Of a stretch of 64,000 nucleotides of DNA, positions 32,834 to 41,943 are shown one piece after another. Both the position numbers and the translations under genes were made by a program. Under the pieces are notes generated by a model. The model was not told the origin of the DNA and made no database searches. It was given only the letters and a program-made list of their open reading frames with translations. Positions within the stretch are counted from its first letter, which is position 1. Each line of letters starts with the position of its first letter. The DNA is from Lotus japonicus (lineage: Eukaryota; Streptophyta; Magnoliopsida; Fabales; Fabaceae): positions 44,982,627-45,046,626 of the forward strand of contig NC_080045.1 of the NCBI RefSeq assembly GCF_012489685.1, written 5' to 3'.

Positions 32834-35800
32834 ATGACAGAGTCCTTTTTCTTTGGTGAATCACAATTGATACATGCTGCTGGATTGGAAAATGATAATC
32901 CAGAGGAGCAACCATCACTAGCTGAACCTCCGATTATATCTATAGATGTCTCTCATTTGTATCATACTGATCAGGTACTCATTGCACAAATTTTTGCATG
33001 CTTTGTTTGCTTTGTTTATGCCTTGTTTTATGCCTTATGCCTTGTTTATCCTGAAACAGCGTTTCCCTTTGAAAGATGATCTTATGAAATGGGTTCGCGA
33101 CATTTCTATGGCAAATAATTTTGTTTTGGTGACAACAAAGTCTGATAGTGGTGCGAAGGGAAGAAAAGAATATGTCATTCTGGGGTGTGAGAAGCATGGT
33201 GCGTATATTCCCTACAGAGAACCGGATCTTGTTGAAGGAACGTCAACACAAAAGACAGGTTGTCCTTTTAGGCTAAAAGGACGACGTACGAAAGATGATA
33301 AAGGTTGGTGGTTGAAGGTGATGGACGGTAGACACATCCATCTCGCAGCTGAGTCACTAGTTGGCCACAATTACGCTGGTAGACTGAATAGTGAGGCGAA
33401 GGAGGACGTGATAAATCAGGCTAAGACTTGGGTTCCACCTAGAAAGATGTTGGCGTCCTTGAAGGAAAAAGATCCTTCAAACTTGACTACCATCCAACAA
33501 ATTTATGGTGTTTGCAAGCGGTTCAGACAATCCGTTCGTGGGTCACTGACAGAGATACAATACTTGCTGAAGAAGTTGGACGGTGAGAAGTATGTTCACT
33601 TCGAACGAAATGAACCCGGATCGGAAGTGATTAGAGATATATTTTGGGCTCATCCGAATGCCGTCAAACTTTTCAACACATTCCCATATGTAGTGATCAT
33701 GGATTGCACATACAAGACCAGCAAATACAAACTACCCTTGCTCGAGATTGTTGGCCTGACCTCCACGGATAAAACATACTCAATAGCATTCTGTTACATT
33801 GGCAGTGAGACCACAGAGGACTACATTTGGGCATTGGAGTGTATGAAGTCTCTGATTTCCGACCAATCCAGGTTGCCTAGAGTGATTGTGACGGATAGAG
33901 ATCTTGCTTTATTGAGTGCTGCTTCACAAAGCCTTCCCACCACCACCCATTTACTATGCTTGTGGCACATCAACAAGTGTGTTTTGGCAAAGGGCAAAGA
34001 GTATGTTGGCACGGATGATTTTGCTCAAGAGGTTATGGACAAGTGGGCCGAATTGGTAGATGCTCCAACAGTTCCAGAATTTGAAGCTCATTGGATTGAA
34101 TTGTTTAACATGTGCAAGCATAAACACAAGTTGAAATTTGCCACTTATTGTTCTACTACATGGTTGGTCCACAAGCAGAAATTTGCCAAGGCATGGACAA
34201 ATCATGTGATGCATTTTGGAACAACAACAAGTAACAGGTACAAAAATTATGTTATGACTTGTTATATGTATTTCATTTCATAGATTATTACAATATTAAT
34301 TCTTACATGTGCGTTGTTGGTTTGCAGGGCTGAAGGTGCACATGCCAGCTTGAAGTTGATGTTGCGGAACAGTAAGGGTGACCTGGCCACATCATGGAAT
34401 GCGTCGCATAGTTTGACCACCAATCGCCACACTGAGATAGTAGCATCGTTTGAGCGCAGTATGAATAAAATTGATCACCTTTTCAAGACCCATTTCTACA
34501 CAAATATTAGGGGATTTGTGTCAATCAAATGCCTGAAACTCATTGATGCTGAACTGACAAGAATGCGAGCCTGCGGCGGCAGATGCGATTGCTTATTGAG
34601 AGAGACTCATGGACTACCTTGCGGTTGTCAACTTGCAGGTTACCGGTCAACCACTCTCCTCTCAACTACTTCCAATTATTTATATTTGTGATTCAATGTA
34701 ACATGTCTGTGAACTTGCAGATTATGAGAGGATTCCGTACGAGGCCATTCATCCATTCTGGAAGAGCCTAAGTTGGGAGCATGTACCTGTTGCAGATACT
34801 GGCAGCTCAGATATTTGCGGACTAAACCATGGAGAGATGCACCCAGAAGTTGAGGCACTGACACGTTACTTCCATTCTTTGGATACTGGAGGGCAGAGTA
34901 TGGTAAGGAGGAAGCTTCAAGCGATATATTGTCCTGAAAGGAGTAGACTATGTACTCCTGAGCTTCGGATAAAGTCCAACCGCACTCCTAAGTTGAAAGA
35001 GAGCAAACAACCCAAGGGTCGAGCAATAGGATCCTTGACTCGTGATCCTTCAGCGTTTGAACTTACAGACAAGAAGATTAAAGAGGAAAAGAAGTCTTCA
35101 CAACCAACAAAGAGGAAGAAGCGTGTGAAGAAGTCTGATACAAGCCATTTCATGTGTAACTTTCCAGCCTTTCTCCATCCATATATTGGCACAATTACAG
35201 ATGTTGAGGATGATGGTAACTGTGGCTATAGATCCATTGCTGCATTAATAGGGCATTCCGCCGGTCAGGACGGTTGGCCTTGGGTTAGGGCTACATTGAT
35301 ACAAGAACTTGAGACCAATGTGGTAATGTATAATAGGATGTGGGGCACAGATGTTGTTTATGGCTTACATAATCGTCTCACTCTTCCTATTGGTGACCCG
35401 GCCACCCCTGACAAATGGTTTCAACTGCCAGAGATGGGATACCTTGTTGCCACAAAGTACCAATTGGTTCTCGTATCCTTATCCTCTATGGGTTGTAACA
35501 CATACTTTCCACTGATAGGAGCCGGCCCACGAGATGAGCATTCTGTTATAGCTATTGGACATGTGATAAATCACTGGGTACAGGTATATTTTGACCAAAT
35601 ACACTAATATTTTAGTTGCCTACTAGCTTGTCGATTAATTTTTGTATGTGGAAGTTATCTAATTTTATGGTTATTCTCTAAAATGCAGCTCCAATTAACT
35701 CCTGGACATCCTATGCCGACTATTGCTCCCCAGTGGGAATGGCACAGTGATCTTGCCTCCAAATACTGGCGCAACCTATATGGTCCACGTTTAGGCATGT

Positions 35801-35874
35801 ATGATGCACAATTCCAAGCTTGGCTTGGTGCTTTTAGTGGTCATGCGGACTATGTGGACATCACCACAGATTGA
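32834..35874 (+). CDS. MULE transposase (MudrA/FAR1-like) fused to an OTU cysteine-protease domain
   Basis: Five exons with GT-AG borders and intact frame: 32834-32974, 33060-34237, 34328-34638, 34721-35583, 35689-35874; 892 residues. A leader intron is likely at 32606-32831. Residues about 48-160 resemble the FAR1/WRKY-GCM1 zinc-binding fold (FPLKDDLMKWVRD, CPFRLKGRR). The MULE DDE core has Asp262 (VIMDCTYKT), Asp326 (VTDRDLA) and the conserved C347-x2-H350 (LCLWHINK); the third acid is probably a Glu near 380-400. A SWIM-type finger follows (CDCLLRETHGLPCGCQLA), with Cys where His is usual. Residues about 695-835 form an OTU domain with Asp708, Cys711 (DGNCGYRS) and His828 (HWVQ). Transposase-OTU fusions occur in plant MULEs. 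The OTU part would act on ubiquitin-like conjugates; substrate unknown. Confidence 0.88.
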
Positions 35875-36000
35875 ATGTTCTTGTATTGTGTAATATTAAT
35901 TTGTAAACTCTCTGTAATTTGGTAGAATGTGGCCCTTATCACAGGTTGTTGTTAATGATGAAAATCTAGACATCATCGTAGATTGGCAGGTTCATGCGTG

Positions 36001-36100
36001 TACTTTTGGTAATGTTAATTTGATGCACTTTTGGTAATGTTAATTTGATGCACTTTTGGTAATGTTAATTTGATGTACTTTTGGTAATGTTAATTTGATG
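36001..36100. repeat. 25-bp tandem repeat, four copies
   Basis: ACTTTTGGTAATGTTAATTT plus GATG units begin at 36001, 36026, 36051 and 36076, identical except for the first base (T or C). They lie between the transposase 3' end and the OB-fold gene. Confidence 0.95.
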
Positions 36101-36326
36101 TACTCTTGTCATTTTCATTTTCATTACCCTCCACCACCAACCCTGACATTACTCTCAACCACCAGCCCCAACCACTCTTCTACCATCCACCAGTACACCT
36201 TAAATGTTTTGACCGCACGCCTGAGCTATAAATATCTGTTGTGTCTTGCCTCTTCTTCTTACTCTTCATTCCTCATCTTCCTGTCTATTGTGTCTTGCCT
36301 CTTCTTATTACTCCTCTTTCTACACG

Positions 36327-37083
36327 ATGGAACAAGACCCAAATCCATTCCTCCGCCATTGCAAAGGTCAAAGCAACAACTCTGGCAGCTCTCGTCCTCT
36401 CATTCCTGGCCCGGCTGGCGCCATCCAGGCTTCCATGTATGCCCGTAGATCCACCCCTAACACACCACTCATTCCGACCCAGGAAATCGTGAGGCGTGTG
36501 CTAGATCATGGATCAACCGAAACCGATCCTGATTTCAACTCACATGCTTGGCTATCAGCCCTGCAAGAGTGGGGAATAGCCACTCCGCTGGGCTCTCTGA
36601 CAGCGAACGTTGAGAGGGTGGAGAATGTTGTTGCTGTTATCAAATCTTGCACTCCCAATGGGTTTGGAGATGCGAAAGTTACCCTCAAGGTATGTCTTGT
36701 CCTTGCTTTTGTAAGGCCTTGCTTTTGGTCCCCCTTGACTAACCGTTCTAATTTACTTCTCAAACGATTTCAAAAATTTAGGACCCCACGGGTGCTGTTG
36801 ATGCTAGCATCCACCGAAGGCATTTACTCACAGTGAATTTGCGAATGACATAACTGTTGGATCTGTTCTCGTTCTCCAAAAGGTCTGAAACCTAAACATG
36901 AAACTTGCTTCATTTTTTGGACAGTTAAGCAAGGTTTAATTAAAGTATACATTTCACATGCAGGTTGTTGTGTTTGCACCTAGAGGAACTGTTTGTTATC
37001 TTAATATAACATTGCCCAACCTAGTGAAGGTATTCCCAAAAGATTGCGGACCCCATGACTTCATCGATATCACAGAGGAATAA
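36327..37083 (+). pseudogene. HROB-type OB-fold gene carried by the MULE (frameshift in exon 2)
   Basis: Three exons with GT-AG borders: 36327-36689, 36782-36882, 36964-37083. Exon 1 (ATG at 36327, MEQDPNPFLRHCKGQ) includes the PGPAGAIQASMYAR, SHAWLSALQEWG and VVAVIKSCTPNGFGDAKVTL sequence typical of plant homologous-recombination OB-fold (HROB, PF15072) proteins. Exon 3 ends with CYLNITLPNLVKVFPKD, also typical. The summed exon length is one base short of a multiple of three. In exon 2 the frame shifts after DASIHRR and hits TAA, while the other frame reads on as FTHSEFANDITVGSVLVLQ. Known HROB proteins help load the MCM8-9 helicase in recombination repair. Here it is a TE passenger, probably inactive. 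Confidence 0.75.
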
Positions 37084-37327
37084 TTTTGTTTTCGGTGTTG
37101 CTTATGTTTAATTTGGTTGTGTAACCGTTTAACTTATTGTCATGGATTACTACATGCTTTGAATTATTTATATGTTGTCGTTGTTTCTGTTTTTTTCATT
37201 ATAAGAGTCATAATATTAAGACTAAAAATATAACACATGTAAATAAAACGAGGCAAGAGTCATAACATAACATAAAAAGTCCTAACATATACATAATAAT
37301 GGATCCCACATAACAAGTGTAATAAAA

Positions 37328-39612
37328 TCACTCTCCCCGACCCCGCCCCCTGCGACCTCTGGGTCCACGAGCTCGACCTCCACGAACACCCTCTCCAGGA
37401 TCACCCTCTCCACGAGCTCTGCCTCCACGAGCTCCGCCTCCACGGGGTCTGCCTCCACGAGCTCTGCCTCCACGAGCTCTGCCTCCCGCAGCTGCGGCTC
37501 CTCGAATAGCAGAAAAGGCAACTCCCTGGGTACCAACGAAGGAACTCCGTCGAAAGAGATCGAGCGCCCTCTCCGTGAGGATCCGGGGTTGTGTCCCTGG
37601 AGCAAGAGCACCTGGCACCTCCAGGGACTGCTCCAACAACTCCACACCCCTACGTATGGCAGACTGCATAAAAATAATATACAAAAATAATTTCATTAAC
37701 AAAAATCACAATTGAATGAATAAAAATAATATACAAGTTTAGAATCCAAACTTACCACGACACTAAGCTCCTCCCTCCTATCCTCAGGGATGATGAACAC
37801 ATGTGACACTCTGCTATACCACCTCATGTAACCCTCCACCGCCTCTCCCGGATATGTAGCAGGTATCCCCTGAGGGCGGAGGTGCGGCTCAAACTCAGCA
37901 TAGGCAGCATCTGTGGTCTCAGCAAGGGACCCCGTCGTCTGGATCTCAGAGGGGTGTCGAGGGATGTCCTGTATGAAGCCAAACTGGCGCATAACCCGCT
38001 CTGGTAGATGTCGGCTCACAGACCGGTCGTAAGGTGTCCGGATGTAGCCGGAATAGAGGGCCCTGGGATCCCGCGGTCGAACATCTCGATGGTCCTCAAA
38101 AGGGGCCCATGTGATATCATCCACTGTAAGCTCATCGAGCATGACTCGTCTCTCATCGAGTCCGGAATGCGCGATCCGAGACGTGGACCACCGCTGCGCC
38201 CTAGGCTGGTCCTGTGTGTAGCCGGGGACCTCCGTCCTGATAATGACGCTGCTGGATATGTACTCATACGCCCATGACAGCACGAGGGAGGTGAACCCAC
38301 CGATCTGCGCTGTCTTCCTGCGGGATGCACGACTCAGCTGTTCGTACAACGAAGCCAGCGCAATCGCACCCCACGCGTACTCCGACACGCGACCGAGGTC
38401 CTCAAGCATCCCGATCCAGTAGACAGTAGTGTGGTAACCACCACTCTTGCTGGCAAAGAGGGTGGCACCAAGCTGGTTCACCAGCCAGATCCTAGCAGCA
38501 TCCTCATAGCGTCCCCCTACAATGAAATGAATTAAGTTAACAGTTATTAATAATACTCTAAAAATAAATACAACTTAATAAAGTAATTATTAAGACATAC
38601 CATCCATAGCAGACGTGTACATGGTCTTCAGAGTAATGAACCGAATGTTCTGGCCACCCGCCGCCTCAAACTCAGCCAGATAAGCAGCAACAGATCCTCC
38701 CAGGAGCTGGGCGCAGAGCGCTGCAACCTCGTCTCGCTCCCCTCTGCCCGGAGTGTAGAACCTCGACCCTGTGGGAAGATGGAGAAGAGCAGACACATCG
38801 TCCAGGGTGATAGTCATCTCCCCGAACGGCATGTGGAAGCTACTCGTCTCCTAATGCCATCTCTCAACAAGGGCCAGTACGACAGCTGGGTCTGTCTCCG
38901 GTAACCCGCACCAAGGCAGGTGATACAAACCCGTCTGCTGCAGCAGCTGTCGCACATGTGTGTGGGCCTCTGAATCGCCATCACAGGGGAGGTTCCATAC
39001 CTTCCCCCCAACAGTGGCCACCCTCAATGTCCGACGGTCCACGTACCGCGGGTCTGTGCGAAGAAGTGTCTGCCACGTCCAAGGAGCCTTGTGGTCAGGA
39101 TAATGCGCAAGAAGCGACAGATCCTCAGGCCCCCCGGGAAACGGTGCCACCCTCTGGATGAGGTCGTCATCCGCACCGCCCTCTGGCACCACATCTGGCA
39201 TAACATCAGCAGCATCAATCTCCTCCTGCAGAATAAGAGGCTCCTCCTCCTCACCACTAAGCTCAGAAGAAGAAGAAGACTCCTCGCCACTAGGCTCAGA
39301 AGAAGATCTCTCCTGACGAGGTAACTCAGCCATCGGAGACAACGGAGCAGGGTCCAGCTCAGCCGGAGCCCTAGTAGCAGACGGAGCGGGGGTAGCTGAC
39401 GGAGCCCCGACCGGAGTAGCAGATGGAGCCGGGGTAGCTAACAGAGCCTCGACCGGAGTAGCAGATGGGGATGGAGACGGAGCTGAAGCCTCTACCGCCT
39501 GAGTGGCTGCAATATGGTCGCCGCGCCTGGTAGAAGCATGCAAGAGCTCGTGTCGATCCGCTGGATCCTCACTAGTAGAAGCATGTCGTGACCTCTTCCT
39601 CCCGCCCTTCAT
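37328..39612 (-). pseudogene. Plant mobile domain (PMD, MAIN-like) gene carried by the MULE, one premature stop
   Basis: Minus strand, exons 39612-38601, 38516-37756 and 37663-37328 with GT-AG borders, total 702 codons. ATG at 39612 (MKGGRKRSRHASTSEDP); a leader intron is likely at 39622-40339. The N-terminus is Ser/Pro/Ala-rich and acidic. The PMD core runs from about WTWQTLLRTDPRYVDRRTL through HMPFGEMTITLDDVSALLHLP (typical PMD wording) to RMWY-like YMRWYSRVSHVF. The C-terminus is a Gly-Arg repeat (GGRARGGRARGG). TAG at 38853-38851 interrupts codon 254, just before the PMD motif; otherwise the frame is open. PMD proteins occur as host MAIN/MAIL silencing factors and as TE passengers. Its location inside the MULE indicates the latter. 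Confidence 0.82.
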
Positions 39613-40088
39613 TCTCGCTATCTGTGCAAAACAAACAAATTTAACAATACTTGTCATAATAAGTAAAGCATTTTCACATATGAGCATATCATTTAAGTCA
39701 TTTTTTAACTTAATCAGGAAATTTCCAATCAATCGTTTAGCAACTAACCATAGGAAAAGGAAAATATAGAGAATTAGTTGTTAGTTTGCATGTGAATGTG
39801 ATTAAATTAAATTTCTAGCTGTGTTAAGGTCAAGCAACCATCATCACAAGCAAACAAAAACAATAAACAACTTTCCTAATTACAACACATGAAGCATATG
39901 ATTTGAGCGCTTAATCTTTTCCAATAAACAATAAACAATAAACAACTTTCCTAATCACAACACATCAAATCTATCTTGATCTTTTCCAATTCTCAACAAA
40001 TCAGCAAAGTAATCCTGGAAGCTAAATACATGCCATGGTTAAATATTGGAAATAAATTTTGGAAGTCTGCACTGTCATACTGTCATAT

Positions 40089-40157
40089 CGGAAAATCATT
40101 TTCCATTACCATATCGGAAAATCATTTTCCATTATCATATCGGAAATTGATTTTCCG
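40089..40157. repeat. Palindrome cluster, right inner (3 copies)
   Basis: Variant copies CGGAAAATCATTTTCCA at 40089 and 40115 and CGGAAATTGATTTTCCG at 40141, spaced 26 bp. They fall in the predicted leader intron of the minus-strand PMD gene, mirroring the left inner cluster. Confidence 0.85.
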
Positions 40158-40522
40158 ATATTACAGTAAACCCAGAAACAGACCCAAATGCACCCCACTC
40201 GTGCCCGTACTCGTTTCATGGAATTTCAGGCAACAAAACACAACAAAACCTACCTCTAATCATCAATCAACTACCCTAGTGTTCAACCATTGACCTAATT
40301 CAAACTTCAAATGTGAAAATCATTGAAATCAAAACTTACCTTTTGAATGTAATGGGATGGGTCTTTGTGGGAGCTTTGATGATGATTAGAACCGACCTTT
40401 GAGATGATTGAAGTAGTGAAACCGAGCTTTGAGAGAGGATGCGATTGAGGGAGGGAAATTTGGGTTTTGAAATAATGGGTTTCAAAACCCAAACTGTCGT
40501 GTTTATATGTTTTAAACACGAT

Positions 40523-40565
40523 CGGTAAATGATTACCCGTTATAGAGTCGGGTAATCATTTACCG
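40523..40565. repeat. Palindrome pair, right outer
   Basis: CGGTAAATGATTACCCG at 40523-40539 and CGGGTAATCATTTACCG at 40549-40565, also 26 bp apart and themselves mirror images. They lie between the PMD leader and the right terminal repeat. Confidence 0.88.
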
Positions 40566-40619
40566 TTTTTAATCAACTGGTTTTCTGGTAATTTCGCCCC
40601 CCAAGGTGGGGCGGGGGGC

Positions 40620-40649
40620 ATAATGGGTGGGGTGTTAAACCCAAATCCC
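40620..40649 (-). repeat. MULE right terminal inverted repeat
   Basis: GGTGTTAAACCCAAATCCC end, complementary to the left terminus. Followed by the TCTTCTCTC duplication. Confidence 0.9.
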
Positions 40650-40734
40650 TCTTCTCTCACACAGAAACAGAATCATCTCTTCTAGTTCTTCTTCCCAATC
40701 TAAATTCCCAAATTACCTTCCCAATCAAATAGCT

Positions 40735-41392
40735 ATGGTGACAGCACGAACCACTCCTTCTCATCCTTCATACGAAGAGGTTCGAATCATCGAATTGCAA
40801 TTTCAAATGGATCTTGTTGTTTAGAATTATGGTTTCAATCGAATTGCGATTTCAATCTGAATTTTGAATTGGTTTGATTGTTTTGCAGATGATTAAGGAT
40901 GCGATTGTGACGTTGAAGGAGAGAACAGGTTCGAGCCAGTACGCGATCACGAAGTTCATCGAAGAGAAGCACAAGAAGGTTCCGGCGAATTTCAGGAAGC
41001 TATTGCTCTACCATTTGAAGAAGCTTGTTGCATCTGGAAAGCTTGTCAAGGTGAAAGCCTCCTTCAAGCTTCCGCCGAAGGCGGCGGCGAAGTCTGCAGA
41101 AGTGTCTAAGCCCAAAACTGTGGCGGCTAAGGTGAAGAAAGTTGTGGCGGTTACGCCCAAGCCTAAGGCTGCTGCTTCGAAGGCAAAAGCTGCTGCTCCG
41201 GCGAAGCCCAAGCCCAAAGTGTCTGCGAAGCCCAAGGCTGGTGTAAAACCGAAGCCCAAGAAGAGTCCGGCGAAGGCTACAAGGACGTCGACAAGGACAT
41301 CGCCGGGGAAGGCTGTGAAGAAAGCTCCGGTGAAGAGCGTGAAGTCTCCGACGAAGAAGAAGGCTGCGGTGAAAAGAGGGGGAAGGAAATGA
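40735..41392 (+). CDS. H1: Linker histone H1
   Basis: Two exons: 40735-40779 (MVTARTTPSHPSYEE) and 40889-41392, GT-AG intron of 109 bp, 182 residues. Residues about 10-75 are the winged-helix H15 globular domain (MIKDAIVTLKERTGSSQYAI, KFIEEKHKKVP, LLLYHLKKLVASGKLVKVKASFKL). The tail is Lys/Ala/Pro-rich with SPxK-type motifs (KKSPAKAT, KSPTKKK), as in plant H1. The short N-terminal tail places it among small H1 variants. It binds linker DNA in chromatin. Only about 76 bp separate the MULE target duplication from the ATG, so the MULE lies in its leader or proximal promoter and may alter expression. Confidence 0.93.
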
Positions 41393-41943
41393 AAATTATT
41401 TAAAGGGTAGTTTGTTTTAGGGGTAATTTTGTAAAGATCATTATGACATTATCCTTTGGTTTAGTTGGATTTACATATAATTGATAGTCAATGAAACATG
41501 ATTTTATGATTATTATTATTATATCATTATTTTAAATTATTCTTGCAATTTCGGGTGTGATGTTTCTGAATGATAGATCAAGTGGTAAGGGAGAGGTTCA
41601 GGAATCAATCCTTGGAGTGTTTGGATGTACCAAAAAAAATTTCAGGTGTAATATGATAAATTTTAAATTTATGATCATGTGATATATCAATAAATTATAT
41701 AATTGTTTTGTTATAAAAAAAATTATATAATTGTTTCACTATGAACTAACCAATTTTAAAACCAAATGTCACCCTTGATACATGTTGTTCTTTTGTACAT
41801 TTAACTTTGTCACATCGGTACAACATGCATAAATTTCCCTCAGTCACCTATGGAAGCTCATTGAGCTTATATATCCCTTTTATAATCTAGACGTTTTCAA
41901 TCTCATGAACCTTAAATAAATTAAAATTTCAAGGTGAAAAGTA
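41393..41943. other. Convergent intergenic region (3' ends of H1 and the NADKc-like gene)
   Basis: AT-rich, no ORF. It holds the 3' untranslated regions of two converging genes; an AATAAA-like signal cannot be assigned with certainty. Confidence 0.6.

Larger units (their letters stand above)
32142..40649. mobile_element. 8.5-kb Mutator-like element (MULE) with transposase-OTU, HROB-like and plant-mobile-domain genes
   Basis: Left terminus GGGATTTGGGTTTGGCACCC and the reverse complement of the right terminus, GGGATTTGGGTTTAACACCC, match over about 30 bp with few differences. A perfect 9-bp duplication TCTTCTCTC flanks the unit at 32133-32141 and 40650-40658, the length expected for Mutator. 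Inside are a plus-strand MULE transposase gene (32834-35874), a plus-strand OB-fold gene (36327-37083) and a minus-strand plant-mobile-domain gene (37328-39612). Thirteen copies of a 17-bp palindrome lie in the two end regions. The unbroken transposase and the perfect duplication indicate recent insertion; autonomy is plausible but untested. Confidence 0.93.

Noticed and set aside
37282..37702. Leu/Val/Glu-repeat minus-strand ORF overlapping the Gly-Arg tail of the PMD gene
   Set aside because: Shadow frame of a GC-rich repeat; the spliced PMD frame explains the sequence.
39091..39324. Plus-strand ORFs over the PMD N-terminus (38958-39161, 39091-39324)
   Set aside because: Antisense shadows of the Ser/Glu-rich coding region.
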